DNA of 32,061 nt from positions 1-32,061 of the forward strand of contig CANQQR010000010.1 in NCBI GenBank assembly GCA_947626035.1. The letters are read 5' to 3'. Numbering within the stretch: the first letter of the stretch is position 1; every line of letters begins with the position of its first letter. This DNA is from an uncultured Bacilli bacterium (lineage in GTDB: Bacteria; Bacillota_I; Bacilli_A; RF39; UBA660). Shown here in pieces: positions 24,579-30,325 of the stretch. Both the position numbers and the translations under genes were made by a program. The notes under the pieces are model-generated. The model was given only the letters and a program-made list of their open reading frames with translations. It searched no databases and had not been told where the DNA came from.

Positions 24579-25314
24579 TTCTTAAATCCTCCCATCTTCT
24601 TTGACTCAAAAATGTTGTTGGGTAAGGAATAAACTGTCCATTATTCTTTTTCCATTCATCAGAATCCTTAAAGTAGTAAAGCGATAATATTATTTCTTCA
24701 TGTAGTTCTTTTGAGGGTTTATGTCTTAAATACCAATCTCTACTTTTTGCTTTATTTTTTTTCTTAGGGTAGATGCTCCAAAATGCATTAAACATTTGCG
24801 CATATATATTTATATTAACCTTACCTATCCTTACCTGTGTCGACGGCTCGTCGACGGTACTAATATTTGGTACAAAATTGTTAGTATTTTTTTGAGAATT
24901 TTCTTCAATTTTTGGACTTAATTTTAGTACATTTTCACTATCATTTTTATCATTTTTTTCTTCAATAGAATCTACTAAAAAATATTCTTTATTTTCATCT
25001 AATTTCAGTTGTGATTTTTCTTTAGTATACGGGGTTTCGTTATATGTATCTTTTCTAATGTAATTATGAATTTTCCAATGCTTAATAACTACTACACCAC
25101 TTTCAAACGGTATAATAAAATTTCTCATAAATAACAACTTTAAATCATCATTACTAGCGCCTACTATTTTAACTATCTTTTTTGGAGAATTGACAAATCC
25201 ATCATCATCAGCTCTCATAGCTAAATCATAGTATAGTAATCTACTACTAATAGGCATGTCTAAAAAAGCATCGCTATCTATGATTGTTTTCGCAAACATT
25301 CTTCTTTCAGCCAT
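24571..25314 (-). CDS. Phage replisome organizer (replication initiator)
   Basis: 247 aa. N-terminus MAERRMFAKTIIDSDAFLDM through LAMRADDDGFVNSPKKIVKI is the textbook winged-helix replisome organizer domain (residues 1-110). A variable acidic linker (about 115-165) follows, then a C-terminal domain (FNAFWSIYPKKKNKAKSRDW to TTFLSQRRWEDL) typical of DnaD/DnaT-like phage initiators. It binds origin repeats and opens DNA. The linker DNA contains iteron-like repeats (24819-24857), a likely origin. Confidence 0.92.
   Translation of the reverse strand: MAERRMFAKTIIDSDAFLDMPISSRLLYYDLAMRADDDGFVNSPKKIVKIVGASNDDLKLLFMRNFIIPFESGVVVIKHWKIHNYIRKDTYNETPYTKEKSQLKLDENKEYFLVDSIEEKNDKNDSENVLKLSPKIEENSQKNTNNFVPNISTVDEPSTQVRIGKVNINIYAQMFNAFWSIYPKKKNKAKSRDWYLRHKPSKELHEEIILSLYYFKDSDEWKKNNGQFIPYPTTFLSQRRWEDLRND
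24790..24857. other. Candidate replication origin inside the initiator gene
   Basis: Direct repeats GTCGACGG at 24839-24846 and 24850-24857 (11-base period) and CCTTACCT at 24819-24826 and 24829-24836 (10-base period), flanked by an AT-only stretch (24801-24818). Iterons inside the initiator linker plus an AT-rich unwinding region are the layout of many phage origins. Confidence 0.5.
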
Positions 25315-25321
25315 AATTACA

Positions 25322-25441
25322 TCATTTACCTTTCCATATTGCTTTTAACAAACAATAAATCATATACACTAAAATTATTAAAACAATCATCAAAACAGCA
25401 CATAAAATTGCACATCCTAAAATGGAAAATAATCTTCCCAT
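25322..25441 (-). CDS. Single-pass membrane micro-protein, 39 aa
   Basis: Missed by the track. MGRLFSILGCAILCAVLMIV continues as one long hydrophobic helix and ends CLLKAIWKGK. AGGAGG lies 8 bases before the ATG. Ends just before the replisome organizer. Function unknown. Confidence 0.65.
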   Translation of the reverse strand: MGRLFSILGCAILCAVLMIVLIILVYMIYCLLKAIWKGK

Positions 25442-25480
25442 TTAATTTTCCTCCTTTCTTTTCAACCATTCCCCAAATTA

Positions 25481-25711
25481 TTACTTAATAGATTTTAAAA
25501 TGACATCCTCAAAATAATCATATGTAACACCTAAAACACTTGCAGCCATCATAAATGAAATAAAACCTAACAATGTCCAGCCATATGATCTACCTGTCAA
25601 CCAACTTGCAATAGTTAACATAAACATGTCATGTAAAACTATGTAAGCACAGAAAATCATGACTGCAATAACTAAAATATTTTTCCATTTAATACGTCTA
25701 ATATATTTCAT
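25481..25711 (-). CDS. Small membrane protein with two helices, 76 aa
   Basis: Two membrane segments (about 12-34 LVIAVMIFCAYIVLHDMFML; 43-64 GWTLLGFISFMMAASVLGVT), the pattern -HDMFMLTI-SWLTG-GWT-. I recognise similar unnamed proteins beside phage replication genes in Bacillota. Function unknown. AGGAGA precedes the ATG. Confidence 0.7.
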   Translation of the reverse strand: MKYIRRIKWKNILVIAVMIFCAYIVLHDMFMLTIASWLTGRSYGWTLLGFISFMMAASVLGVTYDYFEDVILKSIK

Positions 25712-25721
25712 ACTCTCTCCT

Positions 25722-25976
25722 TTAAATAAACTTACATTTTTTATCTTTTTTTAATTTTTCTAATTGTTTATCAGTGTAAAACCACTTACTGACATCGCCA
25801 CCCCTTGACTCAACATTAGCTGCTAATTCATTAATGACATCGTATATATGAATTAATACATTCCTTAACTCATTTTCAGATGGTGTTTCTGCATATACTT
25901 CTATAGTTGTATTTCCATCTTTTACACTCTTAATAAACCTTAAATTAGAATCACTTGACGACTTTTGATTATTCAT
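25722..25976 (-). CDS. Hypothetical early protein, 84 aa
   Basis: Start placed at the ATG at 25976 (MNNQKSSSDSNLRFIKSVKD), preceded by GAGGTG 7 bases away; the track start is 5 codons earlier. ETPSENELRNVLIHIYDVIN is amphipathic helix and the end (FYTDKQLEKLKKDKKCKFI) is basic. Family not recognised. First gene of the replication operon to the left of the inverted-repeat region. Confidence 0.65.
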   Translation of the reverse strand: MNNQKSSSDSNLRFIKSVKDGNTTIEVYAETPSENELRNVLIHIYDVINELAANVESRGGDVSKWFYTDKQLEKLKKDKKCKFI

Positions 25977-26034
25977 TTCTAAACACCTCACTTAATCTTA
26001 TGTGTTTAATAATTTAAAATTAATTTCCATACCC

Positions 26035-26132
26035 CTAATTGCTTAAAAGAGTAACCCTTTTTTTCAAAAGATAAAATAAGGAGCTCTAATGAAAAAATTA
26101 TGGGAGATAAGGTTACTCTTCTAAACAATTAG
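26035..26132 (+). repeat. Inverted-repeat unit 1 with embedded mini-ORF
   Basis: 22-base arms: CTAATTGCTTAAAAGAGTAACC (26035-26056) and GGTTACTCTTCTAAACAATTAG (26111-26132), complementary at 20 of 22. The 54-base loop holds AAGGAG and an 11-codon ORF (26089-26124, MKKLWEIRLLF) whose stop lies in the 3' arm. Unit 2 repeats the design 134 bases on. Could be structured RNA, a leader-peptide attenuator, or a four-site protein-binding array. Confidence 0.65.
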
Positions 26133-26168
26133 AAGTAGTTTAATTTAATTTTATTAATTTCTATATCT

Positions 26169-26303
26169 CTAACTGCTTAAGGGGGCAATCTAAAAGAGGT
26201 TTGAATAGTATAAATTTATGAATCAATTTTAATAATAAAAGGTGTTTAGTAATAGTTACATCGTAATATTTTTTTTAATAAGATTACCCCTTTAAACAGC
26301 TAG
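26169..26303 (+). repeat. Inverted-repeat unit 2, diverged copy of unit 1
   Basis: Arms CTAACTGCTTAAGGGGGCAATCT (26169-26191) and AGATTACCCCTTTAAACAGCTAG (26281-26303). Compared with unit 1 many positions changed on both arms so that pairing is kept (AAGAGTAACC/GGTTACTCTT became GGGGGCAATC/GATTACCCC). The upstream flank TTAATTTC-ATA is also shared. The loop is longer (89 bases) and has a possible GTG ORF ending IRLPL in the 3' arm. Confidence 0.65.
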
Positions 26304-26311
26304 AAATATAA

Positions 26312-26341
26312 TTTACATTTACCTCTCTTTAGATTTATAAT
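26312..26341 (+). promoter_or_regulatory. Promoter for the 26364 gene
   Basis: TTTACA (26312-26317), 18-base spacer, TATAAT (26336-26341), 22 bases before the ATG. Starts just after inverted-repeat unit 2. Confidence 0.55.
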
Positions 26342-26363
26342 ATTTAACCAAAGAAGGTGAAAT

Positions 26364-26591
26364 ATGTTTCACTATGTTGTGACTAAAGGTAAAGTATTAA
26401 TTCCTACTGAAGATTTTTCTTTAGTAAAGAAGACTACAACTATTGCTGACCCTACATCTGCTAAAGTTCATTTAGAGTACCCAAATGGTATAATAATGGA
26501 CTGCATTCTTTCTGTTAATGGTGCTGACATCACTATTAACAGGGAATTGATACTGAACCCTGATGGAAACTATGAATTAAAGGAAGATTAA
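26364..26591 (+). CDS. Hypothetical protein, 75 aa (plus strand)
   Basis: MFHYVVTKGKVLIPTEDFSL to NPDGNYELKED. Mostly beta character, no membrane segment. Not a family I recognise. GAAGGTG 6 bases before the ATG and its own promoter support it. Its last 4 bases overlap the convergent 28-aa gene on the other strand. Confidence 0.65.
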   Translation: MFHYVVTKGKVLIPTEDFSLVKKTTTIADPTSAKVHLEYPNGIIMDCILSVNGADITINRELILNPDGNYELKED

Positions 26592-26674
26592 TCTTCTTTT
26601 TTTTCAATACTTATTCCAGTTTTATTAATAACAAATTGTTTATCACCAATGTTAATTACTATTTCTTTTTCCAT
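26588..26674 (-). CDS. Micro-protein, 28 aa
   Basis: MEKEIVINIGDKQFVINKTG then ISIEKKED, a plausible beta hairpin. Start context TTAGGAGGGAATATG is the same as in several neighbouring small genes. Last gene of the leftward small-gene run, converging on the 26364 gene. Confidence 0.5.
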   Translation of the reverse strand: MEKEIVINIGDKQFVINKTGISIEKKED

Positions 26675-26705
26675 ATTCCCTCCTAACTTTTTTCTTTTTT
26701 ATAAT

Positions 26706-26734
26706 TTGATTTTCTTTAACCCCTATTCTATAAT
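26706..26734 (+). promoter_or_regulatory. Promoter for the 26760 gene
   Basis: TTGATT (26706-26711), exactly 17 bases, TATAAT (26729-26734). AAAGGAG follows and the ATG is at 26760. Confidence 0.65.
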
Positions 26735-26759
26735 TAGTTTTAGAAAGGAGTGTGAATCA

Positions 26760-26987
26760 ATGCAAATAATTGGTTATCCTACTAATACTGATAATCAAAA
26801 GAAATTTAGTGAAAGACATATAGAAATTCGTAATGAAGTTGTCGATAAAGTTAAAGATGTAATCGACAAAGCTAATGTTTCTCCAGAAGTAAAACAATTA
26901 GTATTTGATGTTTTTGCAGAATTAATAGTTGCAGTACAAGAAGATGTATCAGCTGTCTTTCGCTATGCATCAAGTGATGAAAAATAA
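26760..26987 (+). CDS. Hypothetical helical protein, 75 aa (plus strand)
   Basis: Start at MQIIGYPTNTDNQKKFSERH; the track extends 37 codons upstream through the promoter, which cannot be coding. AAAGGAG lies about 9 bases upstream. Sequence is helical and acidic (IRNEVVDKVKDVIDKANVSP; LVFDVFAELIVAVQEDVSAV). Family not recognised. Confidence 0.65.
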   Translation: MQIIGYPTNTDNQKKFSERHIEIRNEVVDKVKDVIDKANVSPEVKQLVFDVFAELIVAVQEDVSAVFRYASSDEK

Positions 26988-26999
26988 TTATCAGTAGAC

Positions 27000-27173
27000 T
27001 TATTCGTTTGAATGAGTCTTTTTATTAAAACTATATCTTGGAATGCCATTATAATAATCATTCATTTCTTTTAATTTTTTAGGATTTTCTAAATATTCAA
27101 TTTCTTTTTTCTTTAAATGTATTAATTCTTTTAAACTTTGACTAATACTTTCTATAAGTTTTATTAATTTCAT
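27000..27173 (-). CDS. Small helical protein, 57 aa
   Basis: MKLIKLIESISQSLKELIHL to RYSFNKKTHSNE, basic helix. Below track size. The shared TTAGGAGGGAATATG context points to an ATG 7 bases earlier, which opens only a 12-codon frame; the longer frame starts at the second ATG. This offset suggests a decayed or shifted start. Confidence 0.45.
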   Translation of the reverse strand: MKLIKLIESISQSLKELIHLKKKEIEYLENPKKLKEMNDYYNGIPRYSFNKKTHSNE

Positions 27174-27202
27174 TTTCCATATTCCCTCCTAACTTTTTTC
27201 TT

Positions 27203-27313
27203 TTAATAACCTAATAATTTTAAAACTAACCATAAAATCCACCCAATTATTAATAAAACTGACAATACTAATTGTATAAATAATAATACTTTTAGTATTT
27301 TTTCATATTTCAT
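27203..27313 (-). CDS. Single-pass membrane micro-protein, 36 aa
   Basis: MKYEKILKVLLFIQLVLSVL with one uninterrupted membrane helix ending LVLKLLGY. TTAGGAGAAAATATG precedes the start. Function unknown; small hydrophobic peptides of phages may act on host membrane proteins. Confidence 0.55.
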   Translation of the reverse strand: MKYEKILKVLLFIQLVLSVLLIIGWILWLVLKLLGY

Positions 27314-27329
27314 ATTTTCTCCTAACTTT

Positions 27330-27455
27330 TTATTTCCTTTTTTTTAATTCTTCTATTTCTTTTTCTAGTCTATCTACCTTTTCCAATTGTTTTGCTATTT
27401 TAATAAATAAACTTCCTAACTTTTCTCCTAAAAGTTCTTTTATTTCTTTTTCCAT
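27330..27455 (-). CDS. 41-aa coiled-coil protein, partial duplicate of the 27746 gene
   Basis: MEKEIKELLGEKLGSLFIKI to EIEELKKRK. The stretch KELLGEKLGSLFIKIAKQLE and on to VDRLEKE is identical to residues about 36-64 of the 108-aa protein upstream, and the DNA is nearly identical over about 90 bases. It keeps the TTAGGAGGGAATATG start. Either a recent duplicate reduced to its coiled coil or a partner or inhibitor of the longer protein. Confidence 0.6.
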   Translation of the reverse strand: MEKEIKELLGEKLGSLFIKIAKQLEKVDRLEKEIEELKKRK

Positions 27456-27478
27456 ATTCCCTCCTAATTTTCACTTTA

Positions 27479-27721
27479 TTAATCAGTATGGATGCTTTGA
27501 AATTGAAGTCTTTCTGTGATTTCATTCAAAATAATTTTTGCATTTACTACTGATATTTTTTTGTCTGCAAATATTTGTAATATTTTTTCTTCTATTTCTT
27601 CAAACATCGCAGGTGGAACACTTTGGTTTTGATTTTTTGCTGCTGTCCACCATACACCCACTCTTCTATCTAATGTTGCTTCTGGTGTTTCAACTTTTAT
27701 ATTTTCTTTTCTTAATATCAT
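27479..27721 (-). CDS. Hypothetical early protein, 80 aa
   Basis: Start at MILRKENIKVETPEATLDRR with TTAGGAGGAAAAATATG; the track start overlaps the ribosome site. Contains VGVWWTAAKNQNQSVPPAMF and EKILQIFADKKISVVNAKII, an all-alpha protein. Family not recognised. Confidence 0.65.
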   Translation of the reverse strand: MILRKENIKVETPEATLDRRVGVWWTAAKNQNQSVPPAMFEEIEEKILQIFADKKISVVNAKIILNEITERLQFQSIHTD

Positions 27722-27745
27722 ATTTTTCCTCCTAACTATCATTTT

Positions 27746-28072
27746 TTAATATCTGCATTCTTTGTTAAATAATATAGCAATTAAAATTATGTCATTTATT
27801 TCATACTTCTCTAAACCATATAAATAATTAATTAACTTTTGTTTTAACATAACAGAACTAAAGTTTTGTTCTTTAGAATTTTCTTTTTCCAGTCTATCTA
27901 CCTTTTCCAATTGTTTTGCTATTTTAATAAATAAACTACCTAATTTTTCCCCTAAAAGTTCTTTGATTTTATCTTCTATCTTTTGTTCACAATTATCATC
28001 ACTCATATTCATTTCATGATTTGCTTCCTCTATCATTTGTATTATTTCTTCTGTAGTACGTTCTCTAAACAT
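27746..28072 (-). CDS. Hypothetical coiled-coil protein, 108 aa
   Basis: MFRERTTEEIIQMIEEANHE; residues 30-68 form a coiled coil (IKELLGEKLGSLFIKIAKQL) duplicated in the 41-aa gene downstream; the C-terminus is hydrophobic (YEINDIILIAILFNKECRY). GTTAGGAGGGAAAGAAATG start. Function unknown. Confidence 0.62.
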   Translation of the reverse strand: MFRERTTEEIIQMIEEANHEMNMSDDNCEQKIEDKIKELLGEKLGSLFIKIAKQLEKVDRLEKENSKEQNFSSVMLKQKLINYLYGLEKYEINDIILIAILFNKECRY

Positions 28073-28107
28073 TTCTTTCCCTCCTAACTTTCACTTTCTT
28101 TTTCCAG

Positions 28108-28476
28108 TTATTCAATTAACAATCCATCTTTATCAAACTTAAAATGTTTTTCTTCAAAAGTAACAAAAACTGGACTATTTGGCACTTCAATTTCTTTTGT
28201 AAATAATAATTCATTATTTAAGTCATAATATTTTTCAATGTATCTTGTTGTATTTTCTTTTTTCTCTATTAATTCAGTTTCTTTTAATAAATGTACTATT
28301 TCCTTTTTCACTTTAAGTTTTACCCATTCATAGGTCTCAAAATTGTTACTATCTTCTTCTTTATCATCTGTATATTGTCCTAACCATTCAGCTATTTCTT
28401 TACCATTATTTTCACTAAATGTTTTTCCATCATGGCTATATTTAATATGAAGATATTGTGTTTTTTCTTTTTCCAT
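28108..28476 (-). CDS. Stand-alone protein built from tail-tip modules, 122 aa
   Basis: MEKEKTQYLHIKYSHDGKTF, then WLGQYTDDKEEDSNNFETYEW matches the tail-tip protein's module (PYLHIMYSEDGTTFT, then GEYVDFDEQDSTNFEDYEW). The end EEKHFKFDKDGLLIE matches the Tal segment TENNFTFDKNGLNID. So two separate Tal modules appear here in one early/lysogeny-region protein without hub, collagen or signal peptide. TTAGGAGGGAATATG start. Possibly a decoy, regulator or superinfection factor; unproven. Confidence 0.65.
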   Translation of the reverse strand: MEKEKTQYLHIKYSHDGKTFSENNGKEIAEWLGQYTDDKEEDSNNFETYEWVKLKVKKEIVHLLKETELIEKKENTTRYIEKYYDLNNELLFTKEIEVPNSPVFVTFEEKHFKFDKDGLLIE

Positions 28477-28496
28477 ATTCCCTCCTAACTATCATT

Positions 28497-28525
28497 TTGA
28501 CTATTAACCTTTATTCCATTAAAAT
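28497..28525 (+). promoter_or_regulatory. Promoter for the 28552 gene
   Basis: TTGACT (28497-28502), 17-base spacer, TAAAAT (28520-28525), then GGAAAGGAG and the ATG at 28552. Confidence 0.6.
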
Positions 28526-28551
28526 ATTTTTTGGAAAGGAGTTGCTTTTAA

Positions 28552-28905
28552 ATGTTAGATACCAAAACTTATAAATTTTTAGATTATTTAGTAAATAAAA
28601 CTACCATTACACATAAAGAGTATTTTGAATATCATAGAAAACATAAAACTAATAATTACGAGACTATTCAAATGTATGTATATTTACTTAACAATAATTA
28701 CATTATGTTAAGAGATGATAAAATACATTACACTTATCAAACTAATGTGATTGTAAAATATTACAAAGAAAATAAATTAAACAACATATTTATAAATCAC
28801 ATCTTACCTTACATACACGAATTTTTTATATTTTTAATAGGATTGCTAACACCATACCTATTACAAATAATAAAGTATATTTTAAAAATCTCACATTTGA
28901 TTTAA
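28552..28905 (+). CDS. Winged-helix-like protein with C-terminal membrane helix, 117 aa
   Basis: Residues 1-70 (MLDTKTYKFLDYLVNKTTIT, then YETIQMYVYLLNNNYIMLRD) have the helix-helix-strand rhythm of a small winged helix. Residues about 88-112 (HEFFIFLIGLLTPYLLQIIK) are a membrane helix. No family name recognised. AAAGGAG is about 9 bases upstream. Its 3' end overlaps the opposite-strand 58-aa gene by 80 bases. Confidence 0.6.
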   Translation: MLDTKTYKFLDYLVNKTTITHKEYFEYHRKHKTNNYETIQMYVYLLNNNYIMLRDDKIHYTYQTNVIVKYYKENKLNNIFINHILPYIHEFFIFLIGLLTPYLLQIIKYILKISHLI

Positions 28906-29002
28906 TTTCAAATATAGTTTTCATTAAATCTATAACTTCTCCATCTCTCCAAATATGTTCTTTAAACATTGGATGCAATTTATCAAGTTTATAGTCTTTC
29001 AT
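28826..29002 (-). CDS. Small membrane-anchored protein, 58 aa
   Basis: MKDYKLDKLHPMFKEHIWRD, then VIDLMKTIFEIKSNVRFLKY and a C-terminal membrane helix TLLFVIGMVLAILLKI. Missed by the track. TTAGGAGGGAATATG start and position right after the Cro-like gene support it. The layout (soluble helix, basic linker, C-terminal helix) resembles XhlA-type membrane anchors, without clear homology. Confidence 0.6.
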   Translation of the reverse strand: MKDYKLDKLHPMFKEHIWRDGEVIDLMKTIFEIKSNVRFLKYTLLFVIGMVLAILLKI

Positions 29003-29010
29003 ATTCCCTC

Positions 29011-29268
29011 CTAACTATCATTTTCTTTTGGTATTTTTTCTTCAAAGTTGCGAATATATTCACATACGTTTTTAAAAAAAATTTCATTATCTACATTATA
29101 TTTTTCCAGTATCTCAAATAATCTTCCAAGTTTAATAACTTCTGGATTATTTTCATATAAACATAATGTATTCTTATGAATCCCAGTAATTTCAGATGCT
29201 TTTTCCAAAGTCCAATTATTACGTGAACGTATGCTTTTGAGTTCTCTTCCTATTTGCTCAATACACAT
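29011..29268 (-). CDS. Cro-like HTH (XRE) regulator
   Basis: 85 aa. IGRELKSIRSRNNWTLEKAS and ITGIHKNTLCLYENNPEVIK form a full XRE helix-turn-helix, followed by a short helix. It is the first gene of the leftward (lytic) transcript, divergent from the repressor, so a Cro role is likely. Strong AGGAGG start. An operator-like GAATATATTC lies inside its 3' coding part (29050-29063). Confidence 0.85.
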   Translation of the reverse strand: MCIEQIGRELKSIRSRNNWTLEKASEITGIHKNTLCLYENNPEVIKLGRLFEILEKYNVDNEIFFKNVCEYIRNFEEKIPKENDS

Positions 29269-29290
29269 ATTTACCTCCTATCTGGCTACC

Positions 29291-29319
29291 ATTATACGTG
29301 AATATATTCCCGTTGTCAA
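29291..29319 (-). promoter_or_regulatory. Lytic (Cro-side) promoter with operator in its spacer
   Basis: Minus strand TTGACA (29314-29319), 17 bases, TATAAT (29291-29296), a perfect consensus. The spacer contains the 18-base near-palindrome ACGTGAATATATTCCCGT (29296-29313), so repressor binding would block RNA polymerase directly. Confidence 0.88.
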
Positions 29320-29327
29320 TTGCTTTT

Positions 29328-29341
29328 GTGAAAAAATTCGC
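29328..29341. promoter_or_regulatory. Second operator-like site
   Basis: GTGAAAAAATTCGC matches the spacer operator GTGAATATATTCCC at 11 of 14 and the 29050-29063 site (GTGAATATATTCGC on the minus strand) at 12 of 14. It lies between the two divergent promoters. Confidence 0.5.
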
Positions 29342-29348
29342 AATTTTG

Positions 29349-29377
29349 TTGATTTTTTACGTTTTTTTGTGTATAAT
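29349..29377 (+). promoter_or_regulatory. Repressor promoter
   Basis: TTGATT (29349-29354), 17 bases, TATAAT (29372-29377), then GAAAGGGG and the ATG at 29398. Divergent from the lytic promoter, 29 bases between the two -35 boxes. Confidence 0.8.
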
Positions 29378-29397
29378 CTTCACAGAAAGGGGAAAAC

Positions 29398-30054
29398 ATG
29401 GAAAATAATTTTAAAACAAATTTAAAAATTATTAGAGAACAAAAAAATCTATCGCAACAAGATGTAGCTGATAAAATAGGTGTTGATCGTTCAACTATTG
29501 GCTATTGGGAAAATGGAAAAGCAGACCCAACAATGGTTAATGTAATAAAATTAGCAGAAGCGTTAGATGTAGACTTAGTCACTCTAATCGGAGGTGAATT
29601 AAATTTTGACAATGCAGAGATTATACCCATTACAAATGATACAGTGCAAATACCTGTACTAGGTACTATTAAAGCAGGTATTCCAATTGAAGCACAAGAA
29701 GATATATTAGAATATATAGAAATACCTAAACAATGGACCAAAGGCGGAAGAAGCTTTTATGGTCTTAAAATAAGTGGCGATAGTATGTTCCCTAAATATA
29801 GTGAAAAAGATATTGTTATATTTGAACAGACAAATGACTACTCTATTGCTAATAATAAAGACTGCGCTATTATGGTAAATGGATTTGATGCTACTTTTAA
29901 AAATGTCACTATAAATGAAAATGGTATTATGTTGATACCACTTAATCCTAATAATCAGGACAACTACTTACCTACTTTTTATAATAAAGAGCAAATAGAA
30001 AACTTACCTGTTAAAATCATTGGTATTGCAAGAGAAAAGAGGACAAGACTGTAA
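29398..30054 (+). CDS. CI-type repressor with LexA/S24 self-cleavage domain
   Basis: 218 aa. Residues 1-65 are an XRE helix-turn-helix (IREQKNLSQQDVADKIGVDR). From about residue 80 there is an S24 peptidase: Ala-Gly cleavage site in GTIKAGIPI, catalytic Ser in KISGDSMFP and the Lys region in GFDATFKNV. It should bind the operators at 29.3 kb, keep the prophage silent and be inactivated by RecA during DNA damage. Full length with good ribosome site, so the prophage is probably SOS-inducible. Confidence 0.94.
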   Translation: MENNFKTNLKIIREQKNLSQQDVADKIGVDRSTIGYWENGKADPTMVNVIKLAEALDVDLVTLIGGELNFDNAEIIPITNDTVQIPVLGTIKAGIPIEAQEDILEYIEIPKQWTKGGRSFYGLKISGDSMFPKYSEKDIVIFEQTNDYSIANNKDCAIMVNGFDATFKNVTINENGIMLIPLNPNNQDNYLPTFYNKEQIENLPVKIIGIAREKRTRL

Positions 30055-30068
30055 AGGAAGTGAAAGAT

Positions 30069-30224
30069 ATGACAGAGACAGAAACTGAAGAAAAAGTAAA
30101 AAATGAAACTGTAACAGAAGAAGTTAAACCTAAAGATAAAATAGATTATGCTTGTGATAATTTTAAGGAAATGTCTAAGAATATAATAAATCAAAAGTTT
30201 AAATATATGAAAAGAAAGGAGTAA
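30069..30224 (+). CDS. Small acidic protein, 51 aa
   Basis: MTETETEEKVKNETVTEEVK, then DYACDNFKEMSKNIINQKFK and a basic end. An acidic disordered first half and amphipathic helix. AAGGAAGTGAAAGAT precedes the ATG, 14 bases after the repressor stop, so it is co-transcribed with it. It could be a repressor accessory; no family recognised. Confidence 0.55.
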   Translation: MTETETEEKVKNETVTEEVKPKDKIDYACDNFKEMSKNIINQKFKYMKRKE

Positions 30225-30244
30225 AAAAGTAAAAATATTGGGTA

Positions 30245-30273
30245 TTGACACAATCACCACTTTATTATAAAAT
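30245..30273 (+). promoter_or_regulatory. Promoter for the Abi-associated RNA and gene
   Basis: TTGACA (30245-30250), 17 bases, TAAAAT (30268-30273). The predicted transcription start (about 30280) is 45 bases before the Abi start and 8 before the hairpin. Confidence 0.75.
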
Positions 30274-30279
30274 GTAAGT

Positions 30280-30322
30280 GTGATGTGCTTCAGTATCCCG
30301 TGTGGACTGAAGACTTTTTTGT
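30280..30322 (+). ncRNA. Hairpin RNA upstream of the Abi gene (AbiF-RNA-like)
   Basis: CTTCAGT (30288-30294), 11-base loop ATCCCGTGTGG, ACTGAAG (30306-30312), then ACTTTTTTG: either a short terminated RNA or a leader attenuator. It fills the whole space between promoter and start codon. Structured RNAs directly upstream of Abi_2/AbiF genes are a reported association; whether this one belongs to that RNA class needs a covariance search. Confidence 0.55.
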
Positions 30323-30325
30323 ATT

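Noticed and set aside
26035-26303. Inverted-repeat units as MITE-type insertion elements
   Set aside because: No target-site duplication flanks either unit, and the coordinated changes on both arms fit selection for pairing better.
26649-26759. N-terminal extension of the 26760 gene in the ORF track
   Set aside because: It would translate through a TTGATT-17-TATAAT promoter and the ribosome site; the ATG at 26760 has AAAGGAG.
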